The notes under the pieces are model-generated. The model saw only the letters and a list, made by a program, of their open reading frames with translations. It did not search any database and was not told the origin of the DNA. Positions 35,155 to 42,744 of a stretch of 48,955 bases of DNA are shown in pieces. The stretch spans positions 1 through 48,955 of the forward strand of contig CAIWKX010000074.1 of NCBI GenBank assembly GCA_903913315.1. Reading direction: 5' to 3'. Origin of the DNA: an uncultured Bacteroidota bacterium (GTDB taxonomy: Bacteria; Bacteroidota; Bacteroidia; Flavobacteriales; Flavobacteriaceae). Position 1 is the stretch's first letter; the number at the start of each line of letters is the position of its first letter. The translations under genes were made by a program, and so were the position numbers.

Positions 35155-35901
35155 ATGAAAATACTAGTTTGCATCAGCCATGTGCCTGATACTACTTCCA
35201 AAATCAACTTCGTGAATGGCGATTCTGAATTTGACACAAACGGTGTTCAATATGTAATTAATCCAAATGACGAGTACGGTTTAACTCGTGCTATTTGGTT
35301 TCAAGAACAACAAGGAGCCACTGTAACTATTGTAAATGTTGGTAGCGCCGATACTGAACCAACATTACGTAAAGCTCTAGCGATTGGCGCAAATGATGCT
35401 ATCCGTATAAACGCAACTCCAAGTGATGGTTTTTTTGTAGCAAAACAATTAGCCGAAGTGGTAAAATCAGGTGGTTATGATGTAATAATCTGTGGAAAAG
35501 AATCATTAGATTACAATGGTGGAATGGTTCCTGGAATGCTAGCTGGATTATTAGGATACAACTTTGTTAATTCTTGTACTGAAATTACTATTGATGGAAC
35601 TTCTGTAAAAGCAGGAAGAGAAATTGACGGTGGAAAAGAAATCGTATCTACCTCATTACCTTTAATCATTGGTGGACAAAAAGGATTAGTGGAAGAAAAA
35701 GACTTGCGTATTCCTAATATGCGTGGAATTATGACAGCGAGAACAAAAGTTTTAACTGTTTTAGAACCTGTGGTGGCTAACAACAATACTAAAGCTGTGA
35801 AGTTTGAAAAACCAGCTGCAAAATCGGCAGTTAAATTATTTTCCGCAGATGATTTAGATGGATTGATAAACGCATTACATAACGAAGCAAAAGTAATATA
35901 G
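35155..35901 (+). CDS. etfB: Electron transfer flavoprotein, beta subunit
   Basis: ETF carries electrons from acyl-CoA dehydrogenases to the quinone pool. The 248-residue protein begins with KILVCISHVPDTTSKINF and has the AMP/FAD-domain pattern VICGKESLDYNGGMVPGMLA and the recognition-loop region KGLVEEKDLRIPNMRGIMTA. A near-consensus TACTTTTA element at 35116-35123 may be its promoter. It is followed by etfA after a 73-base gap filled in part with 7-bp repeats. Confidence 0.95.
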   Translation: MKILVCISHVPDTTSKINFVNGDSEFDTNGVQYVINPNDEYGLTRAIWFQEQQGATVTIVNVGSADTEPTLRKALAIGANDAIRINATPSDGFFVAKQLAEVVKSGGYDVIICGKESLDYNGGMVPGMLAGLLGYNFVNSCTEITIDGTSVKAGREIDGGKEIVSTSLPLIIGGQKGLVEEKDLRIPNMRGIMTARTKVLTVLEPVVANNNTKAVKFEKPAAKSAVKLFSADDLDGLINALHNEAKVI

Positions 35902-35933
35902 TAATCAGAATTAAGTCGCAGTTTTCAATAGTA

Positions 35934-35968
35934 AAACTTTAAACCTAAAACTTTAAACTTTAAACAAA
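35934..35968. repeat. Heptanucleotide tandem array in etfB-etfA gap
   Basis: Five 7-bp words in exact phase: AAACTTT, AAACCTA, AAACTTT, AAACTTT, AAACAAA, starting at 35934, 35941, 35948, 35955 and 35962. The array ends 6 bases before the etfA ATG. Confidence 0.8.
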
Positions 35969-35974
35969 AAAATT

Positions 35975-36943
35975 ATGTCATTATTAATATACGCAGAATC
36001 AGCAGACGGAAAATTCAAAAAAGTGGCTTTCGAATTAGCTTCTTATGCCAAAAAAGTAGCTGATTCTCTTGGTACAACCGTTACAGCAGTAACAGTAAAC
36101 ACAGGAAATGTTTCTGAATTATCAAAATATGGCGTAGATAAAGTTTTGAAAGTAACTAATGATAAATTAGCCAATTTCAATGCCAAAGCTTACGCTGATG
36201 TAGTAAAACAAGCCGCTCAAAAAGAAGGCTCAAAAGTAATCGTACTTTCTTCCACAACCGACAGTTTATATTTTGCACCACTAATAGCTGTAGGTTTAGA
36301 CGCTGGTTTTGCATCTAATGTAGTTGGATTACCGGTTTCAACCTCCCCTTTTCAAGTAAAAAGAAATGCTTTTTCTAATAAAGCTTTCAATATCACAGAA
36401 ATTTCAACAGACGTTAAAGTTATTTGTTTAGCGAAAAACTCTTTCGGATTAGTTGAAAACAATTCTTCTTTAACTGAAGAAGATTTCACTCCAAGTTTAA
36501 ATGATGCTGATTTCACAATAATAGTAGAATCAGTAGAAAAAACAACAGGAAAAGTAACTATCGCTGATGCTGATATTGTAGTTTCTGGTGGTCGTGGAAT
36601 GAAAGGTCCAGAAAATTGGGGAATGTTGGAAGAATTAGCGTCAGTTCTTGGAGCTGCCACTGCTTGTTCAAAACCAGTTTCAGATCTAGGATGGCGTCCT
36701 CATAGTGAACACGTAGGTCAAACAGGAAAACCAGTAGCTGCCAATTTATACATTGCAGTAGGAATTTCTGGAGCCATCCAACACATTGCGGGAATTAACT
36801 CCTCTAAAGTAAAATTAGTAATCAATACCGACCCTGAAGCTCCCTTCTTTAAAGTAGCTGATTATGGAATTGTTGGAGATGCTTTAGATATCATTCCGAG
36901 ATTGACTCAAAAACTAAAAGAATTTAAAGCAAGTAATTCATAA
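35975..36943 (+). CDS. etfA: Electron transfer flavoprotein, alpha subunit
   Basis: This is the FAD-binding partner of EtfB. The 322-residue protein has the ETF_alpha N-terminal fold and the C-terminal FAD domain with VSGGRGMKGPENWGMLEELA, SDLGWRPHSEHVGQTGKPV, YIAVGISGAIQHIAGI and the final nucleotide motif VINTDPEAPFFKVADYGIVG. It is co-transcribed with etfB and closed by a terminator at 36968. Confidence 0.96.
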   Translation: MSLLIYAESADGKFKKVAFELASYAKKVADSLGTTVTAVTVNTGNVSELSKYGVDKVLKVTNDKLANFNAKAYADVVKQAAQKEGSKVIVLSSTTDSLYFAPLIAVGLDAGFASNVVGLPVSTSPFQVKRNAFSNKAFNITEISTDVKVICLAKNSFGLVENNSSLTEEDFTPSLNDADFTIIVESVEKTTGKVTIADADIVVSGGRGMKGPENWGMLEELASVLGAATACSKPVSDLGWRPHSEHVGQTGKPVAANLYIAVGISGAIQHIAGINSSKVKLVINTDPEAPFFKVADYGIVGDALDIIPRLTQKLKEFKASNS

Positions 36944-36967
36944 AAACATAACTAATTCAAATGCGAT

Positions 36968-36997
36968 AAGCTATCTGAAAATATTTTTAGGTAGCTT
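36968..36997 (+). terminator. Terminator after etfA
   Basis: A 9-bp stem with one G-T pair (AAGCTATCT 36968-36976 and AGGTAGCTT 36989-36997) is followed by ATTTTTTTG. Confidence 0.85.
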
Positions 36998-37102
36998 ATT
37001 TTTTTGTTTAAAAAAGCGAAAGTTTTTTGTTACTTTGCAATCAATACAAAAATCAACTGTAAAAGATTGGTACTTTGTTTTTCACATTTGAAATAATAGA
37101 TA

Positions 37103-37732
37103 ATGAGTTTAGTAAAACTTACCATAAAAGGAATATCCTATAGTCAAACACAAAATGGCGCCTACGCTTTAATATTGAATGAAGTGGATGGAGATAGAAA
37201 ATTACCTATCGTAATTGGCGCTTTTGAAGCACAATCAATTGCTATTGCTTTAGAAAAAGAAATCAAACCGCCACGTCCTTTAACCCATGATTTATTCAAA
37301 AGTTTTGCTGATCGGTTTGACATTGTGGTAAAACAAGTGATCATTCACAAACTCGTTGATGGTGTTTTTTATTCTAGTATTATTTGTGAGAGAGACAAAA
37401 TTGAAGAAATTATTGATGCGCGAACTTCCGATGCTATTGCTTTAGCCTTGCGTTTTTCTGCTCCTATTTTTACTTATAAAAATATCCTCGACAAAGCCGG
37501 AATTTTTTTAAATGCCAATCCATCTGAAATAGAAGGTCAAAACCCCGATAATGATGGAGTTCTTTCAACTCCTGAAACTTTCGGAATTGAAAGCGACACT
37601 TCAAAACCCGAAAATGCTTTCACAAAACATAGTTTATCCGAATTAAATGAACTACTTGAAGGTGCTGTTCAAGATGAAGATTATGAAAAAGCAGCTCGAA
37701 TTCGCGATGAAATCTCTAAGCGAGAATCTTAA
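37103..37732 (+). CDS. Bifunctional nuclease (BFN/DUF151) family protein with UVR motif
   Basis: The 209-residue protein has the BFN core in the first 140 residues ([38 protein letters not shown]) and a C-terminal UvrB/UvrC-type helical motif ([27 protein letters not shown]). Plant and bacterial homologues have DNase/RNase activity, and the UVR motif usually mediates protein contact. The biological role here is unknown. It is transcribed towards thyA, which starts 65 bases later. Confidence 0.9.
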   Translation: MSLVKLTIKGISYSQTQNGAYALILNEVDGDRKLPIVIGAFEAQSIAIALEKEIKPPRPLTHDLFKSFADRFDIVVKQVIIHKLVDGVFYSSIICERDKIEEIIDARTSDAIALALRFSAPIFTYKNILDKAGIFLNANPSEIEGQNPDNDGVLSTPETFGIESDTSKPENAFTKHSLSELNELLEGAVQDEDYEKAARIRDEISKRES

Positions 37733-37797
37733 AATTAATTCCACTTTTTGTTAATTTGGCTATTCGAATTAACAAATTACCACATCACCATAAAAAC

Positions 37798-38622
37798 ATG
37801 AAACAATATCACGATTTAGTAAAGCACGTATTAGAAAACGGAACTCAAAAAGGAGATAGAACTGGAACTGGAACCAAAAGTGTATTTGGTTACCAAATGC
37901 GGTTTGATTTGGCTGATGGTTTTCCCATGGTAACTACTAAAAAGTTGCATCTAAAATCGATAATTTATGAATTGCTTTGGTTTTTAAAAGGCGATACTAA
38001 TATTGGGTATTTAAAAGAAAACGGTGTAAATATTTGGAATGAATGGGCAGATAAAAATGGTGATTTAGGGCCTGTTTACGGACACCAATGGCGCAATTGG
38101 AACAGTGAAGAAATTGATCAAATCAAAGAGTTAATTGACACTTTAAAAAACAATCCCAATAGCAGAAGAATGTTGGTTTCTGCATGGAATCCATCGGTTT
38201 TACCGGATACTTCTAAATCATTTTCTGAAAATGTAGCCAACGGAAAAGCTGCTTTGCCACCTTGTCATGCGTTCTTTCAGTTTTATGTAGCGGATGGAAA
38301 ATTATCGTGTCAATTGTATCAAAGAAGTGCCGATATTTTTCTTGGCGTTCCTTTCAATATCGCTTCTTATGCTTTATTCACGATGATGATTGCACAAGTT
38401 TGCGATTTGCAAGTGGGAGAATTCATTCACACTTTTGGAGATGCACATATCTATAATAATCATTTTGAACAATTAGAACTTCAACTTTCACGCGAACCAA
38501 GAGCATTACCAAAAATGGTTCTAAATCCAAATATTAAAAACATTTTTGATTTTACTTTTGAAGACTTCACGTTAGAAGGATACGACCCACATGCTCACAT
38601 TAAAGGAGTTGTAGCGGTTTAA
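37798..38622 (+). CDS. thyA: Thymidylate synthase ThyA
   Basis: It methylates dUMP to dTMP using methylene-tetrahydrofolate, producing dihydrofolate. The start is the ATG at 37798 (274 residues); the frame runs 14 codons further to a TTG with no conserved sequence. Motifs: [38 protein letters not shown], the catalytic Cys in [33 protein letters not shown], and [13 protein letters not shown] as [15 protein letters not shown]. The folA gene, which regenerates its cofactor, lies 1.3 kb downstream. Confidence 0.97.
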   Translation: MKQYHDLVKHVLENGTQKGDRTGTGTKSVFGYQMRFDLADGFPMVTTKKLHLKSIIYELLWFLKGDTNIGYLKENGVNIWNEWADKNGDLGPVYGHQWRNWNSEEIDQIKELIDTLKNNPNSRRMLVSAWNPSVLPDTSKSFSENVANGKAALPPCHAFFQFYVADGKLSCQLYQRSADIFLGVPFNIASYALFTMMIAQVCDLQVGEFIHTFGDAHIYNNHFEQLELQLSREPRALPKMVLNPNIKNIFDFTFEDFTLEGYDPHAHIKGVVAV

Positions 38623-39028
38623 ATCAAAGTGTTTTACTCTAACAAAAAACGGCTACTTTTTATTTTTATTGATTACAACTAAATTTATGCATATAAATGC
38701 ATATGTATTACACATTTATGTGATATAAAATCATATTACTGCGTCATAAAATAATAAAAATTAAATTAAAAATTAAATATCCGTGATATAAAATCAAATT
38801 TCTATGTCATAACATCACAAAAAATTAATTTAAAATAGATTTCTGATATATAAAATTATTCTTCGATGTCATACTATCAGAAAAGCTTAAATAATTATGA
38901 GATTTCTACGAGATAAAATCATACTTCTATGTCATACGATCATAAATATTTGATTTAATTCCCTATTTATGTTTTACAACATCAAAGCTCTAATCTATTT
39001 CAACAAAATTTCATTCTTTAATAAAAAC
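38623..39028. other. A/T-rich intergenic region behind thyA
   Basis: No gene is seen in either strand. Most of it is occupied by the four-copy repeat at 38720-38935. The first 90 bases hold ATGCATATAAATGCATATG-like self-complementary DNA (38687-38706). Confidence 0.6.
38720..38935. repeat. Four spaced direct repeats with pairing arms
   Basis: A core of about 29 bases (consensus GTGATATAAAATCA, then TTTCTATGTCATA) occurs at 38720-38748, 38783-38811, 38843-38873 and 38909-38935, spaced 63, 60 and 66 bases apart. The tails are A/T-rich and also similar (AAATTAAATTAA type). In copy 2 the arms GTGAT (38783) and ATCAC (38814) can pair; in copy 3 they are CTGATA (38843) and TATCAG (38875), so one G-C pair has changed to C-G. 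Confidence 0.8.
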
Positions 39029-39070
39029 AAAAAATCCGCTTAACAATTATAAATTGCCAAACGGATTTTT
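39029..39070 (-). terminator. Terminator after the CBM48 gene
   Basis: A stem of AAAAATCCG (39029-39038) and CGGATTTTT (39062-39070) encloses a smaller hairpin (CAATT and AATTG). On the minus strand it is followed by TTTTGTTTTT and lies 18 bases past the stop. Confidence 0.65.
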
Positions 39071-39088
39071 AAACAAACAAACTAAACT

Positions 39089-39385
39089 TTATACTTCTAA
39101 AACGCTATTTTCAGCATTTGCGAATTCATTCCAACGATAGCTATCAGCTTCTGGTTCGTTAACATAATTACCATCTACCAAATATTTAAATTCAAATGAA
39201 TTGTCTTTTGGTAAATCAAAAGCTGCTTTGAAAGTACCAGTTTTTAATTTAGACAATTCTCCTTCAGATGGATTCCAATTATTGAAATCTCCTACTACAG
39301 CAGCAGTAGTTGCTTCTTTTGCTTCGATTGAAAAGGTAACTTTAACAACTGGTTTTGTTTTTATAACTTGCTTCTTAATTGACAT
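39089..39385 (-). CDS. CBM48/isoamylase early-set domain protein
   Basis: The whole 98-residue protein is one early-set domain of the glycogen-binding CBM48/AMPK-beta type: VTFSIEAKEATTAAVVGDF, NNWNPSEGELSKLKTGTF, FEFKYLVDGNYVNEPEADSY. The Trp in NNWNP and the YLVDG strand are typical of carbohydrate binding. There is no catalytic domain or signal peptide, so it should be a cytosolic glycan-binding or regulatory protein. It is transcribed alone. Confidence 0.88.
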   Translation of the reverse strand: MSIKKQVIKTKPVVKVTFSIEAKEATTAAVVGDFNNWNPSEGELSKLKTGTFKAAFDLPKDNSFEFKYLVDGNYVNEPEADSYRWNEFANAENSVLEV

Positions 39386-39623
39386 AACTAATTAATTTAT
39401 AGATTAATGAAGCAAAGTAACGCAATAAAAACATACATTTTACACCTACTATGCAGAATTATTATTTTATCAAATTTGACCTTTAAAAAATTTTATTTTC
39501 TTAATTTATAGGGAGTTATTTATAAATATTAAAACAAGAAAACGTTTTCACACTAAATTATATCCAATTGCTATAATCGAGTTTTCAAAATAAATTGTAT
39601 CTTTAAATTCAAATTTTCGCCTT

Positions 39624-39956
39624 ATGAACAACGACCAACATGAAATGTATGATTATGCACGCAGAAGAATCAAACAGAAAAAAAGATTGTATTTTCACTT
39701 TGTTTTATTTTTTATAGGAAGTATTTTTATTTTCATTATCAACAAATGGATAAAAGTGCAAGAATCTATTAATTGGTATATTTGGGCCATAACAAGTTGG
39801 CTGTGTATTTTTATTTTGCACTTTATCAAAGTATTCATTACCGATAGTTTTATGAATAAAAATTGGGAACGAGAACAAATAAACCGGTTAATGACCATGC
39901 AAGAAAAGAAAATCGAACATCTTAAAAACGAAGTCGAAAACAAAAAAATAACTTAA
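39624..39956 (+). CDS. 2TM domain-containing protein
   Basis: The 110-residue protein has an amphipathic N terminus (YDYARRRIKQKKRLYFHFVL), two membrane segments (FVLFFIGSIFIFIINKW and WYIWAITSWLCIFILHFI) and a basic coiled tail (FMNKNWEREQINRLM). This matches the 2TM domain, which also occurs in Bacteroidota histidine kinases, of unknown function. Its stop overlaps the folA start (TAATG), so the two are coupled. Confidence 0.88.
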   Translation: MNNDQHEMYDYARRRIKQKKRLYFHFVLFFIGSIFIFIINKWIKVQESINWYIWAITSWLCIFILHFIKVFITDSFMNKNWEREQINRLMTMQEKKIEHLKNEVENKKIT

Positions 39957-40438
39957 TGATTACTCTTATCGCAGCTGCCGCTGAAAACAATTCTCTGGGA
40001 AAAGACAACCAATTGATTTGGCATTTACCTGATGATTTTAAAAGATTCAAACAAATTACTTCTGGTCACTATATCATAATGGGAAGAAAAACATTTGAAA
40101 GTTTTCCAAGACCCTTACCCAACAGAACTCATATTATTATTACCCGTCAAAAAGATTATACTGTAGAAGATTGTATTGTAGTCAATTCGATTGAAGAAGC
40201 CATAGCCATCTCTTCTAAAGAAGAAGATGTCTTTATTATTGGGGGTGCTGAAATCTATAATCAGTCGATAGTTTTTGCTGACAAGATTGAGTTGACTAGA
40301 GTTCATTCCAACTTTGAAGCCGATGCTTATTTTCCAGAAATTGATAAAACCAAATGGAAAATTGACTTTGAAGAATTCCATCCCAAAGACGAAAAACACA
40401 AGTTTGACTTTACTTTTCAGACATTTATAAAAAAATAA
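39956..40438 (+). CDS. folA: Dihydrofolate reductase
   Basis: It reduces dihydrofolate to tetrahydrofolate with NADPH. The 160-residue protein has ITLIAAAAENNSLGKDNQLI, WHLPDDFKRFKQIT with the catalytic acid, the NADPH-binding GRKTFESFPRPLPNR, and IIGGAEIYNQSI. Trimethoprim and methotrexate target this fold. It overlaps the 2TM gene by one base and works in the same cycle as thyA. Confidence 0.97.
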   Translation: MITLIAAAAENNSLGKDNQLIWHLPDDFKRFKQITSGHYIIMGRKTFESFPRPLPNRTHIIITRQKDYTVEDCIVVNSIEEAIAISSKEEDVFIIGGAEIYNQSIVFADKIELTRVHSNFEADAYFPEIDKTKWKIDFEEFHPKDEKHKFDFTFQTFIKK

Positions 40439-40469
40439 AAACTACTAATGGTAATTTGAGATTTGTTTA

Positions 40470-40502
40470 TTGGGATTTCAATTTTTATTATTTGTACTTT
40501 TG
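40470..40502 (+). promoter_or_regulatory. ubiE/menG promoter
   Basis: TTG at 40470-40472 is followed after 22 bases by TACTTTTG at 40495-40502, 23 bases before the ATG. Confidence 0.7.
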
Positions 40503-40525
40503 CTCCTCAAAAATTGTATTAAAAA

Positions 40526-41257
40526 ATGTCAAAAAACGTCACTCCATATAAAGATTCTTCCCTAGGTAAAAAAGAACAAGTCACTCAAATGTTCGACAAT
40601 ATTTCGGGAAATTATGATGGATTAAACCGTGTAATTTCTTTTGGAATTGATGTAAAATGGCGTAAAAAAGTTTTGGATTTAGTAGCTGCAAAGAATCCAG
40701 ATACTATTCTTGACATTGCAACTGGAACTGGTGACTTGGCAATTTTAATGACAAAAACCAATGCCACAAAAATTATTGGTCTGGATATTTCGGCAGGAAT
40801 GTTGGAAGTAGGAAAAAAGAAAATTGCGGAAAAAAAATTAGAACATATTATTGATATGGTTATTGGAGATTCAGAAAACATGCCTTTTCCTGACAATCAC
40901 TTCGATGCCATTACGGTTTCTTTTGGAATTAGAAATTTTGAAACCTTAGAAAAAGGTTTAGCTGAAATACTTCGTGTTTTGAAAACCGATGGAATTTTTG
41001 TTATTTTAGAAACTTCTGTTCCCGAAAAAACACCTTACAAACAGGGGTATCGTTTTTATAGTAAAAATATTTTGCCTATCATTGGGAAACTTTTCTCAAA
41101 AGACACTGTTGCTTATAGATATTTATCTGAATCGGCTGCTTTTTTCCCTTATGGTGAAAAATTAAACAATATTTTGAGAAAAATTGGGTTTATAAATGTA
41201 CTAGCTTTACCACAAACTTTTGGCGTGGCTACTATTTATTCAGCATCAAAAAAATAA
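40526..41257 (+). CDS. ubiE: Demethylmenaquinone methyltransferase
   Basis: It performs the C-methylation that completes menaquinone, using S-adenosylmethionine. The 243-residue protein carries the UbiE signatures [20 protein letters not shown] and [19 protein letters not shown], the SAM motif [15 protein letters not shown] and [14 protein letters not shown]. In an aerobic flavobacterium the product is menaquinone, so menG is also a correct name. It is followed by porT after 23 bases, a conserved pair in Bacteroidota. Confidence 0.96.
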   Translation: MSKNVTPYKDSSLGKKEQVTQMFDNISGNYDGLNRVISFGIDVKWRKKVLDLVAAKNPDTILDIATGTGDLAILMTKTNATKIIGLDISAGMLEVGKKKIAEKKLEHIIDMVIGDSENMPFPDNHFDAITVSFGIRNFETLEKGLAEILRVLKTDGIFVILETSVPEKTPYKQGYRFYSKNILPIIGKLFSKDTVAYRYLSESAAFFPYGEKLNNILRKIGFINVLALPQTFGVATIYSASKK

Positions 41258-41280
41258 TAAGGAATTATTCCAAAATAAAT

Positions 41281-41985
41281 ATGAAGAAAATATTTTATAT
41301 TTTACTACTGCTTCTAGGTTTGTTGAGTCATTCACAAACCAAAGGTGTTTTTTCAAAAGATCCTATTATAAATTTAGAAAACTTTGACAAGCAGCGATTG
41401 TATTGGGGTTATTTTTTAGGATTTAATACCTACGACTTTAAATTTGATTATATCAAACCGCCAGGCACAGACATTCTAGTAACAACAAGTGCAGGATTCA
41501 ATGTGGGTGTAGTGGGCGATGTTCGATTACAAGAATATATTAACCTACGATTTGAACCAGGATTGTATTATGCACAAAGAGATCTAGCCTATACAGGATT
41601 TACTACACCATTAGATGCTAATAGACAAGTTCGTTCAACTTATATTGACTTCCCGTTATTGTTGAAATTTTCTTCCAAAAGAATAGGAAATGTTCGCCCA
41701 TATATTGAGGGTGGGGTTTCTGCTACATTAAATTTGGCTAGTAATTCAAAATCATTGGATGATAACTACGAACAACGTTTTAGAGTAAAACCTTGGACTC
41801 AAAATTATCAGTTAGGGTTTGGAATTGATTTGTATTTAGAATATTTTAAATTTTCTCCTTCCATTAGAGGTGTTTTTGGAATGAATGACGAATTAATTAG
41901 AGATAATAATCCTAATAGTCCTTGGACAGGTAATATTCAATCATTGAAATCTAGAGGTGTTCTAGTAAACTTCACTTTTCATTAA
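41281..41985 (+). CDS. porT: PorT family outer-membrane protein (type IX secretion/gliding)
   Basis: PorT (SprT in Flavobacterium) is needed for the type IX secretion system that exports adhesins and gliding proteins. The 234-residue protein has a signal peptide (MKKIFYILLLLLGLLSHSQ) and an eight-strand barrel pattern (YWGYFLGFNTYDFKFDYIKP, LRFEPGLYYAQRDL, YIDFPLLLKFSSKRIGNVRP). The position after ubiE is the usual one for porT. Other PorT-like beta-barrels exist, so the exact T9SS assignment rests on context. Its stop overlaps that of the convergent methyltransferase gene. Confidence 0.8.
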   Translation: MKKIFYILLLLLGLLSHSQTKGVFSKDPIINLENFDKQRLYWGYFLGFNTYDFKFDYIKPPGTDILVTTSAGFNVGVVGDVRLQEYINLRFEPGLYYAQRDLAYTGFTTPLDANRQVRSTYIDFPLLLKFSSKRIGNVRPYIEGGVSATLNLASNSKSLDDNYEQRFRVKPWTQNYQLGFGIDLYLEYFKFSPSIRGVFGMNDELIRDNNPNSPWTGNIQSLKSRGVLVNFTFH

Positions 41986-42710
41986 AAGTTTCGCTTAAAT
42001 TCGCTCAAAAAAATTGCAGTTGCAGTAGCTACATTAAGACTTTCGGTTAGTTGCAAATTGCCAAAACGAGGTATCGCTAATTTATTAGTGACCAATTTTT
42101 CTAATTTATCAGAGATTCCATTGGCTTCATTTCCTAAAATCAGAATTCCTTCTTTGGGAAGATTTTCGTTATACACATTTTTACCTTCTATAAAAGTTCC
42201 AAAAACAGGCAAGTTGGTTTTCTTAATGTATTTTTCCAAATCCAAATAAGAAATAGTTACTCTTGAAATTGAACCCATAGTGGCTTGGACCACTTTGGGG
42301 TTATAAACATCTACCGTTTCTTCACTGCAAATTATTTGTTCAACACCAAACCAGTCGCACAGTCTAATAATAGTTCCTAAATTTCCAGGATCTCTAATAT
42401 CATCTAGAGCGACAATTAATCCATTATCACCTAATTTTTTTTTATCCGGAATTTGAAATAGAGCCAGACAATTGTTGGGAGTTGAAAGACAAGAAATCTT
42501 TTTTAAATCAGATTCCGAAATCAATTCTTTTTTTGCAGGAGAAACTGTCTCAAAAATAGACTCTGTCACAAACAATTGCTCTAGCACAAAGTTAGAATTC
42601 ACAAGCTCTTGAATAACTTTTACCCCTTCAGCAATAAACAATTGGTGAATTAGTCGGTATTTTTTTAATTGTAAACTAGTAATTAGCTTTATTTGGTTTT
42701 TACTAACCAT
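41982..42710 (-). CDS. SpoU/TrmH family RNA 2'-O-methyltransferase
   Basis: This 242-residue SPOUT enzyme methylates ribose in tRNA or rRNA. The start is the ATG at 42710; a longer frame runs into tamL. The N-terminal substrate-binding part (KKYRLIHQLFIAEGVKVIQE) is followed by the knotted domain with the three motifs: LDDIRDPGNLGTIIRLCDWF, LILGNEANGISD and IPRFGNLQLTESLNVATATA (conserved N, E and N/S residues). RlmB-like; target not known. It is divergent from tamL (34 bases between starts), and its -7 box lies inside tamL. Confidence 0.9.
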   Translation of the reverse strand: MVSKNQIKLITSLQLKKYRLIHQLFIAEGVKVIQELVNSNFVLEQLFVTESIFETVSPAKKELISESDLKKISCLSTPNNCLALFQIPDKKKLGDNGLIVALDDIRDPGNLGTIIRLCDWFGVEQIICSEETVDVYNPKVVQATMGSISRVTISYLDLEKYIKKTNLPVFGTFIEGKNVYNENLPKEGILILGNEANGISDKLEKLVTNKLAIPRFGNLQLTESLNVATATAIFLSEFKRNF

Positions 42711-42719
42711 AAAAAAATG

Positions 42720-42738
42720 TACTTTTGAATTAAATTTG
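42720..42738 (+). promoter_or_regulatory. tamL promoter elements
   Basis: Two -7-type words lie close together: TACTTTTG (42720-42727) and TAAATTTG (42731-42738). The first gives a leader of about 11 bases before TTG 42745; the second would give almost none. Confidence 0.55.
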
Positions 42739-42744
42739 CATCCA

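Noticed and set aside
38720..38935. CRISPR array
   Set aside because: The repeats are too diverged, their spacing varies from 60 to 66, the spacers are themselves similar, and no cas gene is near.
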